Notes under the pieces: generated by a model
Told to the model about the DNA's origin: nothing
Database searches by the model: none
The model's input: the letters and a program-made list of their open reading frames with translations, nothing else
From: CBDFLD01 sp965249005
GTDB lineage: Bacteria > Acidobacteriota > UBA6911
Direction: 5' to 3'
NCBI GenBank assembly: GCA_965249005.1
Contig: CBDFLD010000020.1
Coordinates: 434,001 to 498,000, forward strand
DNA length: 64,000 nucleotides
Program-made: the position numbers and the translations under genes
In this document: in pieces, positions 25,987 through 33,912 of the stretch
How positions within the stretch are numbered: the stretch's first letter is position 1
How the letters are laid out: each line of letters begins with the position of its first letter

Positions 25987-27255
25987 TCATGGCTTCAAAA
26001 TCGACTCGATTTCTTGGTAAGTCCTTGGCTTTGGATCGAGCCACCGAACCACCGCAGCTTTGATGGTCATGGCCGTGAAAAGATTCCCGGCTGGGTTGTA
26101 GTGTCCATTGTAGTAGCGCTTCAGATAGACATCGACGCCTTCCCGAAACTGATTGAACTCGGCCGTGTGGTGGGTTCGCAGATCGACAACCGGGTAGTCT
26201 CGGGTAGCTAAAAAGTCGAGAAAATCCTGGCCCTCCCGGCCGGGGACTTGCTCGCTGGCCAGATAGGGCCCGAGCCGCCGGGGGCTGTAAGAGAGGACAA
26301 CCAGCAGCTTCTTGCCCCTCTGATCCAGATATTGCTCCGTCATTTCGAGGACCTTGCGGGTGGCAAAGAGTGCCGCCTTTCGATAGAGGCGGTCGAGCTC
26401 GTCTTCTAGATTCCCAGCTCGTTCCTCGTCGTTCCGTTGGTAGTAAGAGGCGAGGCCGAACTTTGCGGCAATTCTTTCGAGCGCATCGGGCGTAACGCCG
26501 GCTTCTTTGGTGTTGGCGTAGTCCAGAATGGGATCGTTGCCGAAACGGGCAAGCACCCAATCGAGATCCTGGAGCCGGTAGACATCTTCCACATTGGGAC
26601 AGGAATTTGGTCTCTCGGTGACGCGGTCTTTTTCGACATCGACTTGCAATGAAGGCAGCGTGAAGCCTGCCAGACCCCGGTTGCGCCCACGGATCGAGTC
26701 CAGGTTTCGATAGTGATCGTTGTCGAAGATATTCAGAATGACCCACGGGGCAGGATACTTTTCTTCGACGATCTTCATGCGAAGGTAGGCCTGGTAGACG
26801 CTGTAGCCGCCCACACCGTAGTTGTCTATCGGCTCGCCGAGATGAGCCGCGAGGCGTTCCTGCCAGGTCTCCCCGTCGTTGACCTGACTGCATAGGGTAA
26901 AGCTGTCGCCGAATGTGTGAATGCGCGAGGGTAGGTCCGGAAACTGGATACGTTGCCGTGCTCCATTTTGATCGTAATGGTAGAAGACAAGGGAACCGTC
27001 GATGCCATGCGGGCGAACTGCATTTCGCTGCACCCAGCCCAGCTGGGGGTGAAATTGGAATCCAGCGCTTGGGTTGGATCCCCCGGTATTCTCTGCTTTC
27101 CCCACGAACAGATCGATCTGATCGCGGGTTGGAAGGATCGATTCGAGATACTGTCGCGCTGCATCCGACGGTCCGGAAGCCGTTTGGAGCAACGCGAAGG
27201 CCGGAACGTTCACAAGAATCAGTAGCGAGTAAAAGTAGAATCGTCTCACGCTCAT
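25987..27255 (-). CDS. exported SGNH/GDSL-like hydrolase
   Basis: 422 residues with a signal peptide (YFYSLLILVNVPAFALLQTASG). The SGNH block I motif is TFGDSFTLC near residue 115, NYGVGGYS supplies the block II Gly, WVILNIFDND replaces the usual GxND, and HYNPAGN near residue 385 gives the block V Asp/His-like ending. Enzymes of this fold are esterases, often O-deacetylases of polysaccharides. The ATG at 27255 directly follows a nine-G run (on its own strand) that may serve as ribosome-binding site, and REP-like hairpin R5 stands just before it. A longer open frame on the same strand (to 27361) in another register is a shadow. Confidence 0.78.
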   Translation of the reverse strand: MSVRRFYFYSLLILVNVPAFALLQTASGPSDAARQYLESILPTRDQIDLFVGKAENTGGSNPSAGFQFHPQLGWVQRNAVRPHGIDGSLVFYHYDQNGARQRIQFPDLPSRIHTFGDSFTLCSQVNDGETWQERLAAHLGEPIDNYGVGGYSVYQAYLRMKIVEEKYPAPWVILNIFDNDHYRNLDSIRGRNRGLAGFTLPSLQVDVEKDRVTERPNSCPNVEDVYRLQDLDWVLARFGNDPILDYANTKEAGVTPDALERIAAKFGLASYYQRNDEERAGNLEDELDRLYRKAALFATRKVLEMTEQYLDQRGKKLLVVLSYSPRRLGPYLASEQVPGREGQDFLDFLATRDYPVVDLRTHHTAEFNQFREGVDVYLKRYYNGHYNPAGNLFTAMTIKAAVVRWLDPKPRTYQEIESILKP

Positions 27256-27264
27256 CCCCCCCCC

Positions 27265-27289
27265 GCGTCTCTCGGAGAGAGACGCCTAC
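27265..27289 (-). repeat. REP-like hairpin R5, at the 3' side of the group II intron
   Basis: Perfect stem GCGTCTCTC / GAGAGACGC with a GGA loop followed by CTAC. On the minus strand it reads GTAG then the palindrome and begins 2 bases after the intron 3' end. It is nearly identical to R4. Confidence 0.8.
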
Positions 27290-27335
27290 CGATAGGGGTA
27301 GGGAGGCCCGATTGAGTTCGATCCCCCCTCCCTCC

Positions 27336-27368
27336 GAACCGTACGTGCGGTTCTCCCGCATACGGCTC
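27336..27368 (-). ncRNA. group II intron domain V
   Basis: On the minus strand the stretch begins GAGCCGTATGCGG and ends CACGTACGGTTC around a GAGA-like loop. It matches the conserved catalytic hairpin (AGC triad side, two-nucleotide bulge region) of bacterial group II introns. It lies 15 bases after the maturase stop codon, as expected. Confidence 0.9.
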
Positions 27369-27382
27369 TCCAGTTGGTGGTC

Positions 27383-28729
27383 TTACCTCGACGAGGATTG
27401 ACGGACCAAGCCATGGGCAGTCGCCAAGGAATACAGCCCGTGCTCAGCAAAGTAGGAATTCCGCCAGCGTTGATGATCTCGCCCGCGGCCACGTCCCTTC
27501 CGACCGCATCGCTTTCGCAGTATCGATCGCAGTCGCATCCGGACCCAGCCATCTATGGGCTCAAAGGTGTTGCTGTGACTCTGCTTGAAGTACTCAAACC
27601 AGCCTCGCAGCGTCGCGTTCACATCCTCGATGATGTATGCCAGACTGTGGCCATGGGCACGTTTTGTTTTCGCCCGGATGGTCGTTCTGAGTTTCTTCAG
27701 GCTCTTCTTCCGTGGCCAGCGATACTGGGCTCGAAAGTGATACCCCAGAAAGTCAAATCCCTCCGTCTCAGCATCCACAATTCGCGTCTTCTCCGGATGA
27801 AGCGTCAGACCAGCTTCCGAAGTCCACGCCTGTACCAGAGCCAAGGCCGCCTCTGCTTCTTCTCGCGTACGACACAAGATGACAAAGTCATCAGCGTAGC
27901 GCACCATTTGAAAGCCTCGCTTGGCCATCAGGTGATCGAGCGGATTGAGGTAAACGTTCGAAAGCAAGGGACTGATCACGGCGCCTTGCGGACTACCAGA
28001 TTCTGGAGTCCACTGCTTCAGACCATCCATGATCCCTTGCTTAAGAAACTGCTCAATCAGTCGGAGCACCCGGCCGTCGCTGACTTTCTCTCGCACGCGT
28101 GCCATCAACTTATCATGCGGAATCGAATCGAAATAGCCTTTCAAATCCGCGTCCACAACGTAGCCGTAGCCACTCTTCCTCAGCTCAACAACACGTCGAA
28201 GCGCGTCCTTGCAGCTGAGTCCGGGTCGAAAGCCGTAGCTATGCTCGGCAAACTCCCGCTCGAAGATCGGTTCCAGCACGTTGCGAAGCGCGGTTTGAAC
28301 TACACGGTCGCGCACCGTCGGGATACCGAGTGGTCGCTTTTCCTCACCTCCCGGCTTTGGGATCCACACGCGTCGGACCGCGTGTGGCACGTAGGTGCGT
28401 TTCTGCAAGGCTTGTGCGATGCGTCCCAGGTTCTTGTCTCGGTGTTGCGAGAACTCATCTATCGTCACGTGATCCACGCCAGCGGCTCCCCTGTTCCCGG
28501 CCACTTGTATGTATGCCGAGAGCAGGTTAGCTTCCGCAAACACCTTGTCGATCAGTCGGGCCCATTTCCCTCCTTGCACTCCAGCCTCGAGTGCCGTCAA
28601 CATGCGGTCCGTCCAAACCGTCGCTTCCGTCCACCTCCATCGGCTGCGGACTTCTCCGTCGGGTTGAGTCCGAGGGCGTTTCCGACCTCTAAACACTGCG
28701 CCCGGTTGTTGTTCCGACTGTTCGGTCAT
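27383..28729 (-). CDS. ltrA: group II intron reverse transcriptase/maturase
   Basis: 448 residues. RT blocks in order: GAAGVDHVTIDEF, RVWIPKPGGEEKRPLGIP, YGFRPGLSCKDALRRV, VVDADLKGYFDSIPH, SPQGAVISPLLSNVYLNPLD, and the catalytic MVRYADDFVILC at about residue 275 with the YADD box intact. A GLTLHPEKTRIV block and a maturase (domain X) region near 350-400 follow. The tail WRNSYFAEHGLYSLATA is of the kind found in introns without an HNH endonuclease, and no HNH domain is present. The protein would splice and mobilise the surrounding RNA. The open frame on the opposite strand over the same region is an artefact. Confidence 0.95.
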   Translation of the reverse strand: MTEQSEQQPGAVFRGRKRPRTQPDGEVRSRWRWTEATVWTDRMLTALEAGVQGGKWARLIDKVFAEANLLSAYIQVAGNRGAAGVDHVTIDEFSQHRDKNLGRIAQALQKRTYVPHAVRRVWIPKPGGEEKRPLGIPTVRDRVVQTALRNVLEPIFEREFAEHSYGFRPGLSCKDALRRVVELRKSGYGYVVDADLKGYFDSIPHDKLMARVREKVSDGRVLRLIEQFLKQGIMDGLKQWTPESGSPQGAVISPLLSNVYLNPLDHLMAKRGFQMVRYADDFVILCRTREEAEAALALVQAWTSEAGLTLHPEKTRIVDAETEGFDFLGYHFRAQYRWPRKKSLKKLRTTIRAKTKRAHGHSLAYIIEDVNATLRGWFEYFKQSHSNTFEPIDGWVRMRLRSILRKRCGRKGRGRGRDHQRWRNSYFAEHGLYSLATAHGLVRQSSSR

Positions 28730-29164
28730 CCCGCATCCACCTCCCTGCGTCCCTTTGCTCCACGAGTGTTAGCTCGCTTCTTCGCTACTATGGACGCTCT
28801 GACTCCTGAGCTACCGGCTCTTCGGCTCTCCTTCGAGTATGAACTCCGTCTTGGCTGTCGCTCAGGTCTCCCTGCTTTACGTGTTTGGCCTTCAGAGCAT
28901 TCCGTCCCCAACCACCTGACTGCCCCTGCCGTCGCTTTTGCACACAACCCCTCAGCGCGACAGGCCTTTCGGGCTTCGCCATTACCTAGCAGGCTCGCCA
29001 GTCAGCCCGGCCGAAACGGGTTCGCTTTACTACGGACTGCTCGTTCACCTCCAGTTGCTCTCCACCCCCTTTCACAAGGACGCAGTTACTTTCAGTTACA
29101 GGCCGGAGTGTGTATGCCTGACGAGGACTTTCACCTCGCTAGCCAAACACGCTCGCAGGCGCAC

Positions 29165-29188
29165 TAGGCCGCTCACTCCGTGAGCGGC
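29165..29188 (+). repeat. REP-like hairpin R6, at the 5' side of the group II intron
   Basis: TAGG plus perfect stem GCCGCTCAC / GTGAGCGGC with a TCC loop, as in R3. The G that should start the GTAG head is separated from it by the intron (it is base 27291 after joining). Confidence 0.8.
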
Positions 29189-29397
29189 ATTTCAAGGGCC
29201 CGCGTCAAGCATCTAAATTTCGCAGAACATAATAATGAAGCAAGAGGATGGAGTCGATGATCGGATTTCACAGTTTTCGCTTCTCGCGGTGCAGAGCAAG
29301 CGGATTTCTCTGCCCGAACCCGATGGAATGTTGCTGCCTCGCCTCGGGATTCATGATAAATATCCGTTCCTGAGCTACACCTGGAGCCGAGGTTGCT

Positions 29398-31392
29398 ATG
29401 ATCTCTTTTCTTGACAGACGTACCGGCCTCGTCGCGCTGGCCCTCATCTTGTCCGCTTCCGGAACAGTCGCCCGGGACGACCTTTCCTGGGTTCGCGGGG
29501 CGAACTACGTTCCCAGCTATGCTACGACCGACGTGGAAATCTGGCTGAACTACAACCCGGAGGCGATCGAGCGGGAGCTGGGTTATGCGGAGAAGTTAAA
29601 GCTCAACAGCCTGCGCGTGTTCTTGCAATACCTCGTCTGGCAGGACGATCCGAAAAGATTCATGGCTAACCTGGAAGATTTCGTCGCGCGCTGCGAGCGT
29701 CACGGGATCCGTCCGATGCTTGTTCTTTTTGACTCCTGCTTCGGAGCGGACCCGAGTCTCGAGAGCTCCGGCTTCTGGGTGGCCAACCCGGGCCCCAGCC
29801 GTATGACGCGAGAGTTTTGGCCGGAGGGAGACAAGTATATCCGTGACGTGGTGGGTCACTTTCGGGGCGACCGGCGGGTTCTGATCTGGGACGTGATGAA
29901 CGAACCCCAGGCGACCTGGCTGATGGCGGACAAGGATGGAAGAAAGGCCATATGGGATTTTTGCCTCCACTTTTTGGATCTTGTCCAGGAACTGGATCCG
30001 GAAACGCCGGCAACGGTAGGTGTGATTGGCCATGCCTATGAAGAAGTGGCGGGCAAGGTCGACGTTCTTTCCCTGCACAGCTACGCCGGCACCACAGACA
30101 AGACACTCGAGGAGATGCGACGCGTCAAACACGACTCGGCGCGATTGGGAAAGCCGGCTGTCATCACCGAATGTTGCTCGGTCGGCAACTATGGCTCGAC
30201 TCTTGCTGCAGCTCGCGATCTTGGCCTGGGTTGGTACTTGTGGGAGTTGATGATTGGTCGTGACCAATTCAGTAGCTATCAAGGGCTGGTCTATCCCGAC
30301 GGCAAAGTCCGGCGTTGGGATGCGATTCGCGCGGTCTTGGGGGAAGAACCCTCCGGATTCGAGGTGAAGTCCGATGCGGAAGGTGTGATTCCTGACGGGG
30401 GCCGCGGTTTTGGTGCTCCGATCCGCGCGATGATGGCACGCTTGCTACGAAGCCCGACAACCGCGGAGAATCTCAGGGAGCGCTATACCTTCTTGTCAGG
30501 GCTGGCTCGGGTCGGTTTTTTCAATGAGTTCGAGCCAGACGAGACCTGGGTGGCGGAGGTGGAGAGTCACCAGCCGGCTTATGCGCCCCAACCGGCCGCA
30601 CGGGAGTTGACCGCCGTCGATCGCCTTCTCGAGAAACTCCACACTCGAGTACGGCAGTACGATGCCAGCAAGCCCCCGGAGAAAACCGTCCTGGCCATCT
30701 TTGCGCATCCCGACGACGAAATAATGGTCGGTCCCGTACTGGCGAAGTACGCACGGAAAGGAGCGCGGGTCCATCTGGCCGTTGCCACCTCCGGTCAACA
30801 AGGGAAACGAGCCGGCATTGAGACTCCTCGCGGAGCGCCACTGGGTCGCGCCCGCGAGAGCGAGGTCATCTGCTCCTGCCGGGAGCTGGGCATTCGGCCG
30901 GCGGTGTTGCTGCGCCTCTGGGACGGCCAGGTAGCGAACAAGATGAGGCCGCTTGCCGCCGCCGTCCAAAAGCTCTTTGAGACCCTGCAGCCACAGGTCG
31001 TAATCACGTGGGGTCCCGAAGGTCTGTACGGTTATCCCGATCACCGGATGGTGAGCAATGTGGTCACCGAAGTCTTCCAGTCGCGCCCTCCCGGTCAAGG
31101 CTGGCCCGAAGCACTCTACTATCCAGGCGTACCGGCCGGTCGACTCAAAAAGACGCCCCCACCAGAGGGCTCGGTCTATCACCCGGTGGCGGAAGACTTT
31201 CTTCCCATCCGCGTCCCCTATACCGAAGTGGATTTCGAGCGATCGGTCCGGGCCCTCGAGTGCCATGACACGCAGTTCAGTCCAGAGCAGATTCAAGAGA
31301 TGATGCAATTCAAGAAAGTGCTGGATGCGGGTGAGGCCCACCTGCGACCGTGGTTTGGGTCAACGGAGCGAAAGTCGGACCTGTTTCAGTGA
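29398..31392 (+). CDS. GH5-type glycosidase fused to a PIG-L/LmbE deacetylase
   Basis: 664 residues with a signal peptide (LVALALILSASGTVA). Residues about 30-320 form a GH5-like (cellulase/mannanase clan) barrel: RGANYVPSY, LNSLRVFLQYLVW, WDVMNEP with acid/base Glu169, VDVLSLHSYAG, and VITEC with nucleophile Glu258. After a linker, residues about 430-640 are a PIG-L/LmbE N-deacetylase domain with the zinc motif AHPDDE (436-441), GRARESEVICSCRELGI, and YPDHRMVSNVV with the later zinc His. Both active sites look intact. The combination suggests one secreted enzyme that deacetylates amino sugars and cuts a beta-linked chain. It is convergent with the sulfatase at 31414, only 21 bases away. Confidence 0.88.
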   Translation: MISFLDRRTGLVALALILSASGTVARDDLSWVRGANYVPSYATTDVEIWLNYNPEAIERELGYAEKLKLNSLRVFLQYLVWQDDPKRFMANLEDFVARCERHGIRPMLVLFDSCFGADPSLESSGFWVANPGPSRMTREFWPEGDKYIRDVVGHFRGDRRVLIWDVMNEPQATWLMADKDGRKAIWDFCLHFLDLVQELDPETPATVGVIGHAYEEVAGKVDVLSLHSYAGTTDKTLEEMRRVKHDSARLGKPAVITECCSVGNYGSTLAAARDLGLGWYLWELMIGRDQFSSYQGLVYPDGKVRRWDAIRAVLGEEPSGFEVKSDAEGVIPDGGRGFGAPIRAMMARLLRSPTTAENLRERYTFLSGLARVGFFNEFEPDETWVAEVESHQPAYAPQPAARELTAVDRLLEKLHTRVRQYDASKPPEKTVLAIFAHPDDEIMVGPVLAKYARKGARVHLAVATSGQQGKRAGIETPRGAPLGRARESEVICSCRELGIRPAVLLRLWDGQVANKMRPLAAAVQKLFETLQPQVVITWGPEGLYGYPDHRMVSNVVTEVFQSRPPGQGWPEALYYPGVPAGRLKKTPPPEGSVYHPVAEDFLPIRVPYTEVDFERSVRALECHDTQFSPEQIQEMMQFKKVLDAGEAHLRPWFGSTERKSDLFQ

Positions 31393-31413
31393 AGGACAGT
31401 GGGTAGGGCTTTG

Positions 31414-32832
31414 TCACTGCTGCTCCGCGCCGAGCAGCCGCTCCAGCTCTGCGACCGTCCGGCTGTACTTCCGGTCGTTGGCCAGGTTGTGCCACTCGCC
31501 TGGGTCGGTCCCGTGGTCGTAGAGTTCCAGTCCCGCTCGGCCGCCGTCCCACTCGGTGTAGCGCCAGCGCTCGGTCCGTACCGAGCGGCCGACGATCTGC
31601 CCGCGGCGCACCTGTGTGTATGCGGCAGTTTTCCAGGGAAGGGCCGGGTCGTCCAGAAGGGCCCGGAAGCTCCGTCCGGGGAGTCCGGCGGGAGGCTCGA
31701 TCCCCGAAAGGTCGGCAAGCGTCGGGTAGAGGTCCACGAACTCCACCAGCCGGGCCGTAGTCCGGCCGGCCCCCGCCATTGAAGGAGCCCACACGATCAG
31801 GGGCGCGCGGGCGGAGAGTTCGAAGAGGGTATTCTTGTTCCACCAACCGCGCTCGCCGAGGTGGTACCCGTGGTCGCTGAAGAAGACGACGACCGTGGAG
31901 TCCCAGAGTTCGAGGCGGTCGAGTGCATCCAGGACCCGCCCTAGCTGTGCATCCATGAAGGAAGTGCTCGCGTAGTAAGAGCGGAGAAACTCGCGCCGCT
32001 CTCGGTCGGTGAAGCTCGCGAATCGATCGGGGTCTGCAAGCGCGTGCCGCACGTCCGGGTGCCGGCCGGGCGGGTCGGCATGCACCGGCATCTGCTCGAG
32101 CGGGTAAAGGTCGAAGTAGCGCTTCGGCGCCACGAACGGATCGTGAGGTCGCTTGAAGCCGAGCGCGATGAAGAATGGTCGATCTCGGTTCTGCTCCAGG
32201 AGTCGGATCCCCTCCGCCGCCGTTTGCGCGTCGGGTTGCTCCTCATCCGGTCCCTCGGCTGCAACCCAGCGGCACCACTCCCGAGAGTGCATGCTCCGGC
32301 CCTCTCCTTTTTCGGCGTTCGGTCCCCCCTGGGGGTTGATCGAGAACTCCCATGCTCTCGGATCATCCTGGCCCGTGCTGCGGTCATTGAAGACTTTCCC
32401 AACCTGGGCGGTTCTGTAGCCTTTGGAGCGATACATCCGCGGCAGCGAGACGGCTTCGGGGACGACATCTTGCCAGCTGTCACCGTTGTTGAATATCTTC
32501 ACCGTGTCGGGCCGGAGGCCGGTCATAAACGACGACCGCGAGGGGTTGCAGAGAGGGTACTGGCAGTACGCGCGCTCGAACCGCATGCCGCGTTGGGCCA
32601 GTCGATCGACGTTGGGCGTACGGGCAATCGGGTCGCCGTAGCAGCCGAGGTTCGTGCGGAGGTCGTCGACAACAATAAAGAGGACATTTCGAGCCTGCAC
32701 CGCCAATAATGGCTCCAGCGGGAGCGCGCCGAGTACCGCTAGCCAGACGAGACCGAAGAAAGCGGTGCGGGATTTCCAGGTCGGAGAAGACCAGAATTCG
32801 GCAATTCTTGCCAGGGGTATCGGGAGGTTCAT
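31414..32832 (-). CDS. secreted sulfatase, iduronate-2-sulfatase-like
   Basis: 472 residues with a hydrophobic export segment (FFGLVWLAVLGALPLEPLLAVQA). The pattern is that of the iduronate-2-sulfatase branch: NVLFIVVDDLRTNLGCYGD, RTPNVDRLAQRGMRFERAY, formylglycine pentapeptide CNPSR around residue 96, FMTGLRPDT, GKVFND, ALGFKRPHDPFVAPKRYFDLY, and VVFFSDHGYHLGERGWWNKNTLFE. The length is normal for bacterial members. These enzymes act on sulfated uronic acids or related sugars outside the cytoplasm. It is the third sulfatase in the window and differs in type from the other two. Confidence 0.93.
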   Translation of the reverse strand: MNLPIPLARIAEFWSSPTWKSRTAFFGLVWLAVLGALPLEPLLAVQARNVLFIVVDDLRTNLGCYGDPIARTPNVDRLAQRGMRFERAYCQYPLCNPSRSSFMTGLRPDTVKIFNNGDSWQDVVPEAVSLPRMYRSKGYRTAQVGKVFNDRSTGQDDPRAWEFSINPQGGPNAEKGEGRSMHSREWCRWVAAEGPDEEQPDAQTAAEGIRLLEQNRDRPFFIALGFKRPHDPFVAPKRYFDLYPLEQMPVHADPPGRHPDVRHALADPDRFASFTDRERREFLRSYYASTSFMDAQLGRVLDALDRLELWDSTVVVFFSDHGYHLGERGWWNKNTLFELSARAPLIVWAPSMAGAGRTTARLVEFVDLYPTLADLSGIEPPAGLPGRSFRALLDDPALPWKTAAYTQVRRGQIVGRSVRTERWRYTEWDGGRAGLELYDHGTDPGEWHNLANDRKYSRTVAELERLLGAEQQ

Positions 32833-33045
32833 GTTGATGCCCGGGATGAAGATGGCATTCGACCGGTTAGGATATCAGGAGTCTATCCGAGAAGCATACG
32901 GAATTCCTCGGAAGTCGGCGAACCCCCGGGCATTGTTGACGGAAGCGGGCGCGAGAGCAGTGGCGTCATAGATCAAGTGCTGACGATGCATTCCGGGAAA
33001 GATCCGCTGTTGACGACCCCCGCGCTGCTATAGAATGCCACAAGA

Positions 33046-33660
33046 ATGTGGATCCTACGGATAATCGTATGTGTCGGAATCGTGCCAGTCCTCTGCTGCG
33101 TGTGCGCATGCAGTGGTTCTAGCCCGGAGACGCCGCTGTCCGATCTTGGGTTTGTGCCGGACTTCACTTTGATCGAACGTAGCGGTCAAGAAGTGTCGCT
33201 TTCGGACCTACTGGGCCGCCCCTGGATAGCAAACTTCATTTTTACCAGCTGCGCCGGCCCCTGTCCTCTTCTTAGTGCGCAGATGCGAAAACTGCAGAAA
33301 ACGAGTGCGGACTTGGAACAGGTAAGACTTGTTTCCTTCAGCGTGGATCCAGACAGAGATACGCCCGAGGTTCTTCGGGAGTATGCGACGTCTTTCAATG
33401 CGGATTCCAATCGGTGGCTCTTTCTCACCGGAGAGAAGGACGAACTGTACAAACTGATTCGCGGCGGTTTCAAGCTGGCGGTGGATGGTGGTTCCGAGGC
33501 CGACCCCCCACGTGACAGCGCGCCGGCGGGAATCATCACTCACAGCACCCGTTTCGTGATGATCGACAGTGCCGCACGCATTCGGCGTTACTATGACGGA
33601 AACGAACCGGATATCACCCAGCAGATCCTTTCCGACTTGAATCGGGTGGCCGGCCGGTGA
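33046..33660 (+). CDS. SCO1/SenC-family copper/thiol lipoprotein
   Basis: 204 residues with a lipoprotein-like N-terminus (VLCCVCACSGS). It has a thioredoxin fold of the SCO type: DFTLIERSGQEVSLSDLLGRPWIANFIFTSC, the copper-binding CAGPC (C-x-x-x-C) at about residues 70-74, SVDPDRDTPEVL, and the third ligand His in THSTRFVMID near 166. SCO proteins deliver copper to cytochrome oxidase CuA or act as thiol-disulfide proteins. No oxidase gene is nearby, so the partner is unknown. It ends 40 bases before the his promoter and looks monocistronic. Confidence 0.92.
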   Translation: MWILRIIVCVGIVPVLCCVCACSGSSPETPLSDLGFVPDFTLIERSGQEVSLSDLLGRPWIANFIFTSCAGPCPLLSAQMRKLQKTSADLEQVRLVSFSVDPDRDTPEVLREYATSFNADSNRWLFLTGEKDELYKLIRGGFKLAVDGGSEADPPRDSAPAGIITHSTRFVMIDSAARIRRYYDGNEPDITQQILSDLNRVAGR

Positions 33661-33699
33661 CCATGAAGCGCCTAGGCGAAGCAGAAATCGCGACACGAC

Positions 33700-33728
33700 T
33701 TGACAGAAGGTCGACCTTGGGCTAGAGT
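33700..33728 (+). promoter_or_regulatory. sigma-70-type promoter of the his operon
   Basis: TTGACA at 33700-33705, a 17-base spacer, and TAGAGT at 33723-33728 (4 of 6 consensus bases). Transcription would begin near 33735, two or three bases before the leader-peptide ATG at 33738. Confidence 0.75.
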
Positions 33729-33737
33729 CACCTAGTC

Positions 33738-33794
33738 ATGAGAAGTCACATTCGCTGCATATTCCGCCCCCATTCCCACCACCATCGCGCCTAG
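33738..33794 (+). CDS. hisL: histidine-rich leader peptide of the his operon
   Basis: A short frame, MRSHIRCIFRPHSHHHRA, with 5 His in 18 residues, four of them in the cluster H-S-H-H-H. It starts almost at the predicted transcription start and lies 118 bases before hisG. Peptides like this control his operons by attenuation: stalling at His codons changes the folding of the following RNA. The stop codon lies within a small GCGC-CTA-GCGC stem. I could not find a convincing terminator stem with a T-run in 33795-33905, so the exact mechanism is open. Confidence 0.65.
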   Translation: MRSHIRCIFRPHSHHHRA

Positions 33795-33912
33795 CGCGCG
33801 AAAAATAGACTCTACCTGCCTACATCGTCAATTTCTTTATCCAAATGCCTGGGGTAACTCTCTCGTTTCCCATTGTTGAGCCCAGCGCAGCTGCAGGTTT
33901 ATCGAGGTACTC

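Larger units (their letters stand above)
27292..29164 (-). mobile_element. complete group II intron with maturase ORF
   Basis: About 1.87 kb on the minus strand. The 5' end reads GTGCGCCTGCGAG (consensus GUGYG) from 29164, followed by GAGGTGAAAGTCCTCG of domain I. The maturase ORF occupies 27383-28729. Domain V is at 27336-27368, and a GGGAGG/CCTCCC stem of domain VI leads to a 3' end CCCCTAT at 27292 (1 base uncertain). If these borders are joined, the flanking sequence becomes CTACCGTAG, restoring the GTAG head of R6, which supports both splice sites. The element sits between two REP-like hairpins, so its 5' exon ends just after a stem-loop, as described for bacterial class C introns. Confidence 0.88.

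Noticed and set aside
25850..27361. 503-codon minus-strand frame overlapping the SGNH gene
   Set aside because: Same strand, other register; Arg/Pro/Ser-rich composition typical of shifted frames, while the SGNH frame carries GDSF and HYNPAGN.
27374..29167. 597-codon open frame on the plus strand
   Set aside because: It is antisense to the group II intron and its maturase; it arises from codon bias and has no recognisable motif.
33795..33905. Classical attenuator terminator after the his leader
   Set aside because: CTGGG/CCCAG can pair across about 30 bases, but no stable GC stem followed by a T-run is visible.
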